From NCBI RefSeq assembly GCF_950295315.1, contig NC_080164.1, positions 61,146,042-61,210,041 on the forward strand: a stretch of 64,000 nucleotides of DNA, in the 5' to 3' direction. This document shows, in pieces, positions 50,341 through 62,065 of this stretch. A program made the position numbers and the translations under genes. Numbering within the stretch: position 1 is the first letter of the stretch; every line of letters begins with the position of its first letter. Source of the stretch: Erinaceus europaeus. Its lineage: Eukaryota > Chordata > Mammalia > Eulipotyphla > Erinaceidae. The notes beneath the pieces are model-generated. The model saw only the letters and a list, made by a program, of their open reading frames with translations, had not been told where the DNA came from and ran no database searches.

Positions 50341-52019
50341 AAAATCAGTTTAAAGAAAAAAATCTCAAGAAAAAAAAACACTTTTGTACTTTAGCTCTAA
50401 CTATTCCACAGGCAGAAATACATTCTCCATTTTTCAAGAATAATTTCAAATTTCCTCACATTTGCAGGTGATCTAGTAAACATCATCACATGTTACATCA
50501 CTTACAAAAATTTTTAGGGTTAAAGTCATATTCTATATATTGGCATTTCTCCCTCAGCTCATTAAAATGTATATGTTATAAGAAGTGCCAGGTTTGCAGG
50601 TAAAAAGCATCATGAGCAAAGAGAATCTGTGAATGATAAAAGCAGATCCACAGGCCAGTTATGAGTTATCCCTATCAACAAGATGGCACAGTAAAGAGAA
50701 GAAACACATCCTTGATTTTTAAGAAAGGAACACCAGAGAATCACCTACCATCCTTATTGTAAACAGTCCTTTTTCACTGTGACATTAACCTCAAGAATCA
50801 ATTTAGTACCAGATCTGAAACAAGATGCCTAACTATTGTAAATCTTACTGACCTCACACACCCTGAAAGAAAGGTCTTGAGCAGCCACTGATAAGCAGGC
50901 ATTCATTCATCTTTGTACTTTTCTTTTTTTCTGGAATGTAAACATCTAAAAAGGAAAGTCTATTTGAATAAGTATAACTGCCAACTTCACTTACTCCTTC
51001 ATATTTAATAAGCCTATTTTGTTTTATGGGTGCTTCAAAAGAACTAACAAAGAGGCAGCTGTGAATAGAAAAACATGAAGCAACTTGCTAAGCTCTCATT
51101 GTGAGGTAGACAGCTTGCCTTGCCGTGCCCTTTCAAGGATACATTTCCATGATTTCTCTTTCAAACATATATCAAGATCCATAGAAGGATTATTCCCACA
51201 CTCTACCAAAGTGTCAATATGAAAGATTATTTCAAGGCAGCTTGAGGAGATGCAGATGCCAGCACAGTAAGAGTTAAAGCAATACTGATGTGGTACAGTT
51301 TTGTAGACACTTGGCCCAGAGTTCCAAAATTTGCTGCACTACTGCATAACCAAGAATTATTCCACCCTTTTATAACCCCTGCCTAAGCGACATTCCTCCC
51401 TGCCTAAGCGACATTCCTCCTACCTTCTCAAGACATTACTGGCATTTAAAGCGTTGGCAAATATTTACTCAGTGCTCAGAAGAGTACCTTGAAAAATGGT
51501 AGATACTTGATGGTTGTGAGATCAATTACTGCAACGAATAGCCCTTTAAACTGTAACTTTTTACAAGTGATAGAGGAAAGAATAAATACAATGAAAACTA
51601 AAGGTAAAACTTTTCAACACCTTCTATCTGTAATATGTTGCTGAAGAAACTGCATTTTTGTAAGACTGGTAATTAATGTCTAATAACCTTAAGCACTGCA
51701 GGAGTCTGGGTGGCCTTTTCATCACATCGTTTCATCCTTCAACACTGCCTTCAAATTAGTATTGTAAAGAAAAATTTTTCATACTTCACTTCTAGAAATC
51801 TTTACTCCTTAAAATGTGGTTTCCAGTGAAAACCCCAAACTGAATTAAAATCAGATGATCCACTTTACACTGGTATCCAAAGACATAAGACATCATTAAA
51901 GAGGGATAAGCCATGTAAGGTGATCACTTTAGACAGGAGAAAGAGTATCATAAATCAAAAGTTTATGACTAAAATTAGTAATTAATTCAATGGCAGAATT
52001 TTACATTATTTTTTAAAAT
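50341..52019. other. Longest repeat-poor intergenic stretch
   Basis: About 1.7 kb downstream of EFEMP1 with no recognised mobile element or ORF. Contains a perfect tandem pair of 21-bp units (51,379-51,399 and 51,400-51,420, starting ctgcctaagcg). Confidence 0.6.
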
Positions 52020-52235
52020 TAGGGCCCAGGAGGTCAATGGGTAAAGTGTATACTTAACCATAACTTGGACTTTGGGTTCAGTCCCTAGCACCACATCATA
52101 ACACTCATGGACAGTACCAAGGGAAGCTCCATACATGTTTGGGTCATGTTTTTATGTCTATCCTTCTGTTACTCTCTCTCCTCACACCCATCACAAAAGG
52201 TAGAATAAAATCTGGGATTACCTTTCCTAAAAATT
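52020..52235 (+). repeat. Old second-family SINE
   Basis: Segment gggcccaggaggtcaatgggtaaag ... gggttcagtccctagcaccacatc with pyrimidine-rich body. Diverged. Confidence 0.6.
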
Positions 52236-52342
52236 GCAAAAGTTATATTAATTTACTTAGTAATCTTTCATTCTCAATATAGTTTCACAACATTGTTTTT
52301 TAATTTTTTTAATATTTTTTAAATTTAAAATTCAACATCCTT

Positions 52343-52688
52343 GGGTCCAAGTGGTAGCACAGCAGGTTAAGCACATATGGCCCGAAGCACAAGGACTGGT
52401 ATGATGATCCCAATTCAAGCTCCCAGCTCCCCACCTGCAGGGGCATTGCTTCACATGTAGTGAAGCATGTCTTTGGGTATCTATCTTTCTCCCCCTCTCT
52501 CTTTCTTCTCCTCCACTCTCTATTTCTCTCTGTCCTATCCAACAACAACAATGGCAATGACAACAATAACAAAAACAATGAAGACAACAACAAGGGTAGT
52601 AAAATGGGAAAAATGGCCTCCAGGAATGATAGATTCATGGTGCAGGCACTGAGTCTCTCCACCAATAACCCTGGAGGCAAAAATAAAA
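52343..52688 (+). repeat. SINE with 3' extension and target duplication
   Basis: Head gggtccaagtggtagcacagcagg, CAACAACAACAATGG body, extension ggcctccaggaatgatag to ataaccctggagg. Flanked by AAAATTCAACATC (about 52,327) and AAAATTCAATATC (about 52,689). Confidence 0.9.
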
Positions 52689-52769
52689 TAAAATTCAATA
52701 TCTTCACATGATAAAATATATAAAAAACTAGGGTTAGGAGGGAAAAAACATAATAAAGTCACATATAAA

Positions 52770-53664
52770 AAATCTAGGGAGACTTCTGGAGGTGTGCCCC
52801 TGGAATAGCAGTTTCCTCTCATTGCTTCCCTAATCAACTAGTTAAACCATCTGGAAACAAACAAACAAAAAAAAATCTGGAAATTCAGCTAATTACAACT
52901 GGTATTTCATAATAAACTCACTTAGCCATAGGTGGGTGCAGGTATGTGTGGTCAGTGGTCAGTCAATGGAAAAGGGATGAGGAGAGATTCTCAGGATGTA
53001 AGAATCCAGTCTTGTGGCAGCTGCATGATCTTGGTGTTTACACAGCAGAGCACATTGTTGGTAGCAGGAAAGCAGGGAATTTCTGGGCACTTAACCTGTG
53101 AACTCAGGGGCATCAAAATATTGAACTGCCCACAAGGACTTACCAGTATTTAAGGGGAAAAACCTGGCCAATAACTAAAATCATACAGGCTGCATAGGCC
53201 CCAGCACCTGGCTAGAAAAGTAAATCCTGCTTGTTTTTTGAGAACTCAGGTAAAAGCAATTCTTTCATGCAGCTACAACCCAGAAACTAAAAATACAGTA
53301 ATGAGAACTTATATTGACATCACAGGCATTAAACTGGCCTGGTGGCACATGAAAGAATCTCTTCACCCCCCCGCCCCAAACCACAATATATAAACAAAAT
53401 TTTGGAAATCAAATGCAACAACATATTAAGAGAATAATTTACCAAGACCAAGTAGAACTCATTCCTGGGAAACAGGGATGGTTCAACATTCACAAGTCAA
53501 TCAAGCATTAAAAAACACAAACATTAAACTGGCCTTCTGACACGTGAAATAATCTCTCTGCTCCCCCCCCACACACACCAAACCCCAGTCTATAACTGAC
53601 ATCACACTTGATGGTGAAAAGCTGGAAGATTTTCCTCTAAAATCAGGAGCAATGCAATGATGCC
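52770..53664 (+). mobile_element. Old L1 relic (5' region and ORF2 parts)
   Basis: 52,780-53,390 looks like an L1 5' region (gagacttctggaggtgtgcccc). 53,400-53,660 resembles reverse-transcriptase sequence (caagtagaactcattcctgggaa, ttgatggtgaaaagctgg). The solo LTR sits in it. Confidence 0.6.
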
Positions 53665-54039
53665 TGTTGGGCATTACACCAGCTTCCCCCTGCTCCATGA
53701 TGCATTGCTTGATGCTGTGGTCTAGTTACATAATCATTATTTTGCCTGAGACCTGCCCTGCCTGCAGGGCATTGGTTGAATCCCCACTGGTTAGATGGAA
53801 GCTTGCTACCTTAACGTTCTTTTTTGCTCTCTCCACCCCCTCTCCTAACCATTTCCTTTTCCGACCTGCCACTTCCATTTCAGAAGATATAAAGACAGTT
53901 TTTTTTCTGATCAATAAAGGCATTATTGCATTGCGTTCCCACTAAGCCACAAGTTCCTGGTTCCTCTCCTGCGTCACTGAATAAGCAGAAGCCCAGGTTG
54001 GCTCCGGTTGAGTTCTCTCCCCTGCAACACAACCCGACA
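53665..54039 (+). mobile_element. Solo LTR of an endogenous retrovirus, class II-like
   Basis: A 375-bp element beginning TGTTGGGC and ending ACCCGACA (TG...CA termini), flanked by a perfect 6-bp direct repeat GATGCC at 53,659-53,664 and 54,040-54,045. It has a TATA-like gatataaag at about 53,885 and an AATAAA at 53,912, in the order expected for U3-R-U5 on the + strand. No gag, pol or env lies next to it, so it is a solo LTR left by recombination. A 6-bp duplication is typical of ERVK/beta-like elements; that class call is inference. Confidence 0.85.
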
Positions 54040-54121
54040 GATGCCTATTCTCAGTAATACTGTATAATCTATTACTGAAGCCCCAGTCAAAGAAAGGTGA
54101 CAAGGGAGACACATGGAGACA

Positions 54122-54325
54122 CATGCAGTTAAGCACACATGTTAATGTTCACGAAGATCCAGGTTCAAGCCCTTCATTCCCACTACTAGGGGAGAGGGGT
54201 GTACTTTAAGAGTGGCAAAACAGTACTGTAGCTATCTCTCCTTATCTCTCCCTATCTCCTCCTCCTCCTCCTCTCTCAATTTTGTTCTGTCCAGTCAAAT
54301 AAAATAAATAAATATACTTTTTTAA
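54122..54325 (+). repeat. SINE, 5' truncated
   Basis: Segment agttaagcacacatgttaatg, gatccaggttcaagccc, body with (CTC)n run, tail tcaaataaaataaataaat. Confidence 0.8.
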
Positions 54326-54329
54326 ACAG

Positions 54330-54483
54330 CTGGGGAGATAGCATAATGGTTATGAGAAAGACTCTCATGCCTGAGACTCTGAGGTCCCAAGTTCAATTCC
54401 CAGCACCACCATCAGCTAGAGCTGAGCAGTACTCTGGTGTAAAGGAAAAATAAAATAAAATAAAATTTTAAAAAATAATAATA
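54330..54483 (+). repeat. Second-family SINE
   Basis: Well-preserved copy: ctggggagatagcataatggttatg, ctctcatgcctgagactctgaggtcccaag, accaccatcagctagagctgagc, (AAAAT)n tail. Confidence 0.85.
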
Positions 54484-55430
54484 AGTTACCCACAAACATA
54501 TGGACATCTAATCTTTGATAAGGGGGCACAAAGTATTAAATGGAAGGAGGCTCTCTTCAATAAATGGTGCTGGAAAAACTGGGTTGTAACATGCAGACAA
54601 ATGAAACTGAACCCCCTTATCTCACCAGAAACAAAAAGAAACTCCAAATGGATCAAGGACCTGGATGTTAGACTAGAAACTGTCAAATACTTAGAGGAAA
54701 ATATTGGTGGAATACTTTCCCACCTAAACCTCAAGGGCATCTTTGATGAAACAAACCAAATTGCAAGGAAGACTAAAGCAGAAACAAACCAATGGGACTA
54801 CATCAAATTGAAAAGCTTCTGCACAGCCAAAGAAAGACATTCACTTCAGAGGAGACCCAAAAGGCTAACAAACATATGAAAAACTGCTCCAGGTCACTGA
54901 TTGTCAGAGAAACGCAAATAAAGACAACATTGAGATACCACCGCACTCCTGTGAGAATGGCATACATCAAAAAGGACAGAAGTAACAAATGTTGGAGAGG
55001 CTGTGGGGAAAGAGGAACCCTTCTGCACTGCTGGTGAGAATGTAAATTGGTCAAGCCTCTGTGGAGAGCAGCCTGGAGAACTCTCACAAGGCTAGACATG
55101 GACCTTCCATATGACCCAGTAATTCCTCTCCTGGGGATATACCCCAAGGATTTCATAAGGCTCAATCAAAAAGGTATGTGTAAACCTATGTTCATAGCAG
55201 CACAATTCATAATAGCTAAAACCTGGAAGGAACCCAGGTGCCCAACCACAGGTGAGTGGCTGAGAAAGTTGTGGTATATATACACAATGGAATATTATGC
55301 AGCTATTAAGAACAATGAACACACTTTATCTGACCCATCTTGGACAGAGCTAGAAGGAATTATGTTAAGTGAGCTAAGTCAGAAAGACAAAGATGAGTAT
55401 GGGATGATCCCACTCATCAACAGAAGTTGA
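54484..55430 (+). pseudogene. L1 ORF2 C-terminal part, 5' truncated
   Basis: Encodes the ORF2 tail: [13 protein letters not shown] (54,792 on), [17 protein letters not shown], the cysteine-bearing CWRGCGERGTLLHCWWEC, then PLLGIYPKDF, WLRKLWYIYTMEYYAAIKN and the end MIPLINRS followed by TGA. An internal deletion joins the AKE segment directly to the EETQKANKHM segment with a frame change. Confidence 0.9.
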
Positions 55431-56776
55431 GAAAGAAAAACAGAAAGGGAAACTAAAAAGCATGATTTGACTAAATTTGTAGTAGGGCACCAAAGTAAAA
55501 ACCCTGTGATGAGGGTGAGGGTGGACATTCAGCCTTCTGGGGTGGTGGGGGCAGGGGTGGGTGGAATGGGACACAGTCTTTTGGTGGTGGGAATGGTGTG
55601 TATGTACACTCCTATTAAAGTGTAGTCATATAAACCACTATTTAATTAATATGAGAGGGGAAAAATTGATCATATGTCTCAAACTTTTTAAAACACAGAC
55701 GGAGGCTTTTTAATAAATAGGCTGGGTCTTTGATATGTGGACTCTCTCAAAAGTCTAGACTAGGTAGAACAGAAGCAACAATTGGCACAGCTATATATAA
55801 GATACTGGGTATTATACAGAAAATCCTAACAAAGGGGCTTTTCAAAGTTAACCCAATTACCAAATAATGTGATGAGAACAATAACTATCCATTGTCTTCT
55901 TGAACCCTAAGACAGCAGGAACCTCACATTTCCACTATAGAGCCTATATTCCCCCAGTCCTGGAACCTTAGGGTGGGGCTCACTTTCCTGCATGCTTCTC
56001 TCAATCCATATCAAATAATATTGCATCCGCCAATCACAACCTAATCAGCGTAATGAGTGCCACCCCAGCATGCTTCACTTCAGACTGTGTCCAGAGACTT
56101 CAGGTGTGTAATGACAACCCTTCAGCTTCATCACTCGGGTGAGACCTTTACTTTCATAGTATTCTCTAATTCCATTCCAGGTGGTCCACTCCCCAATAAA
56201 GTCCCCAAACCTAGATATAGACCAGGTCCCCTGAGATAGAGCATATGTTAACACATGTCCATAAACCAGGAAAAATATACACCTGAAAGCAAAAGTACAC
56301 AAGAATCTGCAGTGAGTACCCCCCAACACTTCCTTTCCACTATTCCAACCTTTGGGTCCATGATTGCTCAACAATTTGTTTGGCTTTGTATGTTAACTCT
56401 CTTTTCAGCCACCAGGTTCCAGATGACATCAGGATGCTGGCCAGGCTTCCCTAGACTGAAGACCCCACCAATGTGTCCTGGAGCTTCGCTTCCCCAGAGA
56501 CCCACACTACTAGGGAAAGAGAGAGGCAGACTGGGAGTATGGATAGACCAGTCAACACCCATGTTCAGTGGGGAAGCAGTTACAGAAGCCAGACCTTCCA
56601 CCTTATGCAACCCACAAGGATCCTGGGTCCATGCTCCCAGAGGGATAGAGAATGGAAAAGCTATCAGGGGAGGGAATGGGATATGGAGATCAGATGGTGA
56701 AAATTGTGTGGAGTTGTACCCCTCCTATCCTATGGTTTTGTTAATGTCTTCTTTCTTAAATAAAATAATAATAATA
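55431..56776 (+). mobile_element. Young L1 3' UTR (1.35 kb) ending in (AAT)n
   Basis: Directly continues the ORF2 tail, giving the most complete sense-strand view of the short-type 3' UTR in this window. Ends tttcttaaataaaataataataa. Open frames inside (for example 56,255-56,842) are shared with the other copies and are not genes. Confidence 0.92.
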
Positions 56777-57107
56777 ACTTCTGGCCTCTTTGGTCTTGCA
56801 GCAAAAAGCAAAATGACTAAAGGGACGTTTTTCATCATTTGAAAAGTGATGCAACAAAACACAATGCTGTGCTGCAGCTGCAGCTCCAAAGCCCACCACC
56901 TGCAGAAGTTCACCTGCAGCAAATGTGGCTACCAGGTCAGGCACAAGAGAAAGTATAACTGGAGTGCCAGAGCTGAGAGACGAAATACCACTGGGACCGG
57001 TCAAATGACACACTTGAAAATTGTATACCACAGATGCAGGCATGGATTCTGTGAAGAAATGGCACCCAACCCCAAGAGGGCAGCAGCTTTAGCATCCAGT
57101 TTATATG
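56777..57107 (+). pseudogene. RPL37: RPL37 processed pseudogene (ribosomal protein eL37)
   Basis: Intronless copy starting with 5' UTR-like sequence (cttctggcctcttt) and an ATG at 56,813. Readable parts are [39 protein letters not shown] and [16 protein letters not shown], matching the small zinc-binding 60S protein eL37. It is broken: four extra bases in a T run after the fifth codon cause an early TGA, and a later 1-base loss restores frame. The 3' end, normal stop, 3' UTR and poly(A) are missing, and it runs straight into L1 3' UTR sequence. Confidence 0.93.
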
Positions 57108-57662
57108 TGCTGAATATAGGCACCAGATAAAATCAATGGGATTTACAGTTAACAATATTTATATACTCACCATATTTTGGAGTTACTCTCTGCCCAGTTC
57201 CAGCATTTTTATCCTATTTTCAACTCTGACACCATCCCCTAGACAATGCCTTTAGCCCACCTGCATGTTAGCTGTCAGGCTTGGGGAAAATTTAGTAAAG
57301 TCATGGGCCCCTTGGAATATACCTAAAATAGACTTCCTAGCTTTTTCCAAAATGGAGTCCCCAAGTCTCATCTGCTATAGTCTTAGCTTTAGGGTCCTAA
57401 TTATTATTAAACAATTTGTTCTGTTTTATATCTTAATTCTTTTTCAGCCACCGAGATGCAGATGCTACCATGACTCTAACATGACTTCCCTGGGCAAACG
57501 ACCTCACCAATGTGCCCTGGAACCCCACCTCCCCAGATCCCTGCCCCATTAGGGAAAGATAGAGACAGGCTGGGAGTATGGACCGACCGGCCAATGCCAA
57601 TGTCCAATGGAGAAGCAGTTACAGAAGGCAGACTTTCTACCTTCTGCACCCATAATGATTTT
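57108..57662 (+). mobile_element. L1 3' UTR fragment (long type) without tail
   Basis: Matches 49,540-50,050 (tttagcccacctgcatgttagctg, catgggccccttggaatatacc, then the common block) but stops near ccataatgattttgggtc with no poly(A) and abuts antisense ORF2. Confidence 0.8.
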
Positions 57663-58805
57663 GGGTCTTTTACTAGATTCTTTAGGGAGGAAATATATAT
57701 ATTCATCTATGACAACTTACCTCTCTTCCTATCTAAATCATTTTAATTCTTTTCACTTGCCTAATTGGTATGGCTAAGACTTCTAATATTATGTTGAATA
57801 GAAAAGTTGATAGTGGGCAGCTCTGCCTCATACCTGACCAGTGAGGGAAAACTTTCAGCTTCTCACCATTGAGTATGATATTAGTTACAAATTTTCTGTA
57901 GAAATATTCAACTAGTTTGAGGAATTTCCAACCTATCCCCCATTATTTTTGGCATTTTTGTCATTGAAATGATGCTGAATCTTGTCAAAGGCTTTCTCTG
58001 CATCTATTGAAATAATCATTTTTTAAATTTTCCTTTTGTTGGTGTGGTGAATCACATTTTTTGATTTATGTATATTGAATCAACTTTTCATTCCAGGGGT
58101 AAAGCCTACTTGGTCATGAAGTACAATCTTCCTAATGTACTCCTTTATCAAATTGGCTAGAGTTTTGTTGAATATCTTAACACCTATGTCCATCAGTTAT
58201 ATTGACCTATACTTTTCTTTTTTAGTTGTGTCTCTGCTTTTGGTATCATGGTGATGTTGGCTTCATAGAAGGTTTAAGGGAGTATCCTGTGGAAGAGCTT
58301 GAGAAGTATAAGTAATAGCTCCTCCTTAAAGGTTTTGTAGAATTCATTTGTAAAATTATCTGGGCCTAGATTTTTGTTGTTATGGAGCTTTTCCAATACT
58401 GTTTCAATTTCTTTGGCTGTAATTAGTCTATTTATGTTTTGCATTTCCTCCTGGTTTAGTCTGAAGAGGGTGTATACATCTGAAAATGTGTCCATCTCCT
58501 TCAGGTTCTCCAGTTTGGTGGTACATAATTGTTCCTAGAAGCCTCACATAGTATTTTGGACTTCTGTGGTGTTGGTTTTTTTTCTTTTCTTGTGACTACT
58601 CTGCTTTATTTATGATATTATTAATTTGGGTCCTATATCTTATTATTTTAGTGAGTCTGACCAGGGGTTTATCTATTTTGTTTACCCTTTCAAAGAGCCA
58701 GATCTTAGTTTTACTGATCTTCTGTGTTTGTTTTCCTTTTTGATTTCTGCTCTGATTTTGTCATTTCACCCCTTCTCTTTGCTTTGGGTTTTCAAAGCCA
58801 TTTTA
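57663..58805 (-). pseudogene. Old L1 ORF2 fragment
   Basis: Complement encodes broken reverse transcriptase, e.g. 58,274-58,495 with NLGPDNFTNEFYKTFKEELL (the PGPDGF-type region). A T/C-rich stretch at 58,575-58,600 parallels the ones in the L1 at 32,400. Many stops. Confidence 0.8.
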
Positions 58806-58825
58806 TATAAACAAAAAAAGTATAG

Positions 58826-59020
58826 GGGGCCAGGAGATGGTGCACCTGGTTGAGCATACATGTAATAGTACATATGGGCCCGGTTCAAGCCCCCGGTCCC
58901 TGCCTACAGGGGGAAACTTCATGAGTGGTGAAGCGGGGCTGTCTCTCTCCCTCTCTATCTCCCCCTTCCCTCTCAATTTCTGGCTGTCTCTATCCAATAA
59001 ATTAAGATTTAAAAAATAGT
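58826..59020 (+). repeat. SINE
   Basis: Head gggggccaggagatggtgcacctgg, cggttcaagcccccgg, tacagggggaaac, tail ctatccaataaatt. Confidence 0.9.
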
Positions 59021-59235
59021 GAGAGGTTATATAATACTGGTTTAACTTTCAAATACTTAAACATAAAAAAGTATACAACTCATGTGGAAAGACAAATAGT
59101 TAAAAAATGCTGAGAAAGAAAAAATGTCAGAGACATCACTTTTCTTGAAGCATAAAAATCAAAGCAGTATGATAATAGCACAAAAACAGACATGTAGTTG
59201 ACAGGAACAGAAGAGAATACAAAAATAAATCCATA

Positions 59236-59445
59236 CAAGGAGCCAAGCAGTGGTGCACCTGGGAAAGTGCACACATTATCATGGGCAAGGACCTGGGCTC
59301 AAGTCCCTGGTCCCCAGTTGTGGAGGTAAGCTTCACAAGCAATAAAGCAATGCTGCAGGTGTCCCTCTTTTCTATTCTATCCCCCCTCTCATTTATCTCT
59401 ATCAAAAAGAAAAGAAAAAAAAAGTGACCACTAGGATTAGTGAAT
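59236..59445 (+). repeat. SINE
   Basis: Head aaggagccaagcagtggtgcacc, ggcaaggacctgggctcaag, body, tcaaaaagaaaag tail and a short 3' extension. Confidence 0.87.
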
Positions 59446-60825
59446 TAGCCATGTAAGTCTTCTTCTTCTAGCGTTTGCCAGCCATGTAAGTAATTATAAA
59501 GAAAAAAACAAATAAACAAGTACAGAAATACATAAATAGTCAGTTGACCTTTGACAAAGGTACAAATACAATGTGAAAGGATGTTCTCTTCAATATGTGG
59601 TATTAGGAAAATTAAATATCTACATGCAAAAGAATAAAGTTGAATCTTTTCCCTATACTTTTCACAAAAATCAACTCTAAATAGGACCAAAAACCATAAA
59701 ACTCCTAGAAGAAAACATAGTTTTGAAACCTCATGACAATAGTCTTAGCAATAATTTCATGAATGTGACACTAAAAGCACAAGAAGTAACAATAAGCAAG
59801 GAAAATATCTATCTAAAAGTTTCTTCATAGAAAATAATAATAATACCAAAATTGGAGAGAGAACTCACAGGGTAGAGTGTGTGCTTTGCTACAGTAGGCA
59901 TGACACAGGTTCAAATCTTAGTGCTACATTAAAGGTCTTATGTCATTAAAGGAAGTCATAATATTATTCTCTCTCTCTCTCTCTCTCTCTTCCTGAATGG
60001 AAATTATGCATGTGTGGGGCCTTGGTTTCACAATAAAATAAACAATAGAGTGAAAAAAGTGGCCTATTGAATGAGAGAAAATATTTGCAAGCATGAATCT
60101 AATAAATACAATAATCTCCACAGTACAAAGGGGCTCTTACAATTCAATAACAAAAAACTAATAATTTGATTTCAAACCTGAGTTAAGGAGTTGAATTGAC
60201 ATTTCTTTTCAGAAGACATATAAGTGACCAGTAGATATATGGAAAAACATGATCATCATTAGTAAAATATCATTAGTAAAATCATCATAAGGAAAATACA
60301 TACCAAAGCTATAGTGATATATCATCTTATACTTGTCAGAATGACTATATGGGGAAAAAAAGAGAGAGAGAGACCATGGGTGCTACTAAAGATGTAGCGA
60401 AATTAGAAAACTTGAACACTGTTGGTAGAAACACAAAACAACATATATAGCTGCTATGGAAACATGGAAGTTCCTCAAAAAAATTAAAAGTAGAAAGTCC
60501 ATATGGTTCAGCAGGTGCTCTTCTACACTTTATCCAAAAGAATTCAATGATAATCTCAAAGAGGTGTTTGCTCTTTCATAGTCATTTCAGTAATGTTCAT
60601 ACTAACTCTGATATGGAAACAATATAAATATCCATTGATAAAAGAATGGATTTTTGTAATGTAATATACATACAATGAAATTATTTGGTATTTTTTAAAA
60701 AGATAATTTTATAATATTTGACTGTATTGATGAACCTTGAAAAAAGATAGACAAGTACCCCCATATAACACAAAAAAATTCTATATGATTCTATTATATA
60801 AAGTATCTAAAATAGTCAAATTTAT
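59446..60825 (+). pseudogene. Ancient L1 ORF2 remnant
   Basis: Degenerate plus-strand ORF2 C-terminal region (agttgacctttgacaaagg, aaaaccataaaactcctagaag, gatatggaaacaatataaatatcc), with a second-family SINE at about 59,848-60,040 containing a CT run. It is the host of the twin-primed insertion and resumes after it to about 61,850. Confidence 0.75.
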
Positions 60826-60839
60826 AAAATCAAAGATGA

Positions 60840-61752
60840 TATTATGGATTTAATGTATTGTAGTGCCATTGTTCAAAAAAATTGTTTGCTCTGATATATT
60901 GCCAGTATTATAGTGATGTTCTTATTTATAAGAGGTCTTTCAGAACTTCTTTCAGGGCTGGCTTGGTGATGGTTGCCTCCTTTAACTGTTGTTTATCTAA
61001 GAAGGTTTTGATCCCTCCATTTAGTTTGAATGAAAATCTAGCAGGATATATTATCCTTGGTTGAAACCCTTTTTCATTCAGGGCTCGATAGATATCTTGC
61101 CACTCCCTTCTGGCTTTTAGAGTTTGAGTGGAGAAGTCTGCAGATCATCTTATGGGTTTTCCCTTGTATGTGACTTTTTGTTTCTCTCTTGCAGCCTTTA
61201 GGATCCTTTCTTTATCCTTACTTCTTCTCATTGTGACTATGATGTGTCTTGGTGTCTTCAGGTCTGGGTTGATTCTGTTTGGTACTCTCTGGGCCTCTTG
61301 AATCTTGATGTCCTTTCTGTTATTCAGGTCTGGGAAGTTTTCTTCTATTATTTCCTCTAGAATGTTTGCTTCCCCTTCCTCTCTTTCTTCCACCAGGTTC
61401 CAGATGCCACCAGGATGCTGGCCAGGCTTCCCTGGATTGAAGATCCCACCAATGTGTCCTGGAGCTCAGCTTCCCCAGAGACACACCCTACTAGGGAAAG
61501 AGAGAGGCAGACTGGGAGTATGGACCGACCAGTCAATGCCCATATTCAGTGGAAGCAATTACAGAAGCCAGACCTTCTACCTTCTGCAACCCTCAATGAC
61601 CCTGGGTCCATGCTCCCAGAGGGCTAGAGAATGGGAAAGCTATCATGGGAGGGGGTGGGTTATGGAGATTGGGTGGCGGGAATTCTGTGGAGTTATACCC
61701 CTCCTACCTTATGGTTTTGTTAATTAATCTTTTCTTAAATAAAATAAATAAA
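60840..61752. mobile_element. Twin-primed (5'-inverted) young L1 insertion
   Basis: A 913-bp insertion bounded by the 14-bp direct repeat AAAATCAAAGATGA at 60,826-60,839 and 61,753-61,766. The left part (60,840-61,392) is ORF1 sequence in minus orientation. The right part (61,393-61,752) is L1 3' UTR in plus orientation with an A-rich tail. Inverted 5' segment plus sense 3' segment inside one target duplication is the signature of twin priming. The intervening ORF2 is absent. Confidence 0.9.
61145..61393 (-). pseudogene. L1 ORF1 fragment (RNA-binding domain)
   Basis: An 82-codon open stretch on the complement that includes EENFPDLNNRKDIKIQEAQR, VPNRINPDLKTPRHIIV and KDKERILKAAREKQ, the conserved RRM-type part of L1 ORF1p, which binds L1 RNA. 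It has no ORF1 start and is cut at both ends. Confidence 0.88.
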
Positions 61753-61884
61753 AAAATCAAAGATGAAAATGGTATTTGCCAGAGATTGGCGGGAGAAGAA
61801 ATGGGGAGTTTTCAAATTAGGGAGTTTTAATTAAGATGAATAAGCTCTATAAAAAAGATGAACATCTTTATTAACTACACATTT

Positions 61885-62065
61885 CTTTTTTAAAGATTAA
61901 CTAAAGACTGATTGATTTATTGATTGGTTATAAGGAAATAGTGAGTGAAAGAATCAAAGCACAGATCAACTCTGGCATCAGGTGCTACTGAAAATTAAAC
62001 CTGCAGCCTCTGAGACCTCAGGAATGCAAGTTCTGTGGCCTAACAAACTGAGATATCTTCATCTA
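61885..62065 (-). repeat. Old second-family SINE
   Basis: Minus strand: tctggcatcaggtgctactgaaaattaaacctgcagcctctgagacctcagg. Diverged. Confidence 0.55.

Noticed and set aside
53665..54039. Part of a complete provirus
   Set aside because: No second LTR, primer-binding region or viral gene remnants beside it; flanking 6-bp repeats directly adjoin the single LTR.
56255..56842. 195-codon open frame with relatives at 48,311, 61,305 and, antisense, 17,483, 22,291 and 25,609
   Set aside because: All lie in the L1 3' UTR at the same relative place and carry different stops and shifts; shared descent of a noncoding UTR explains the similarity.
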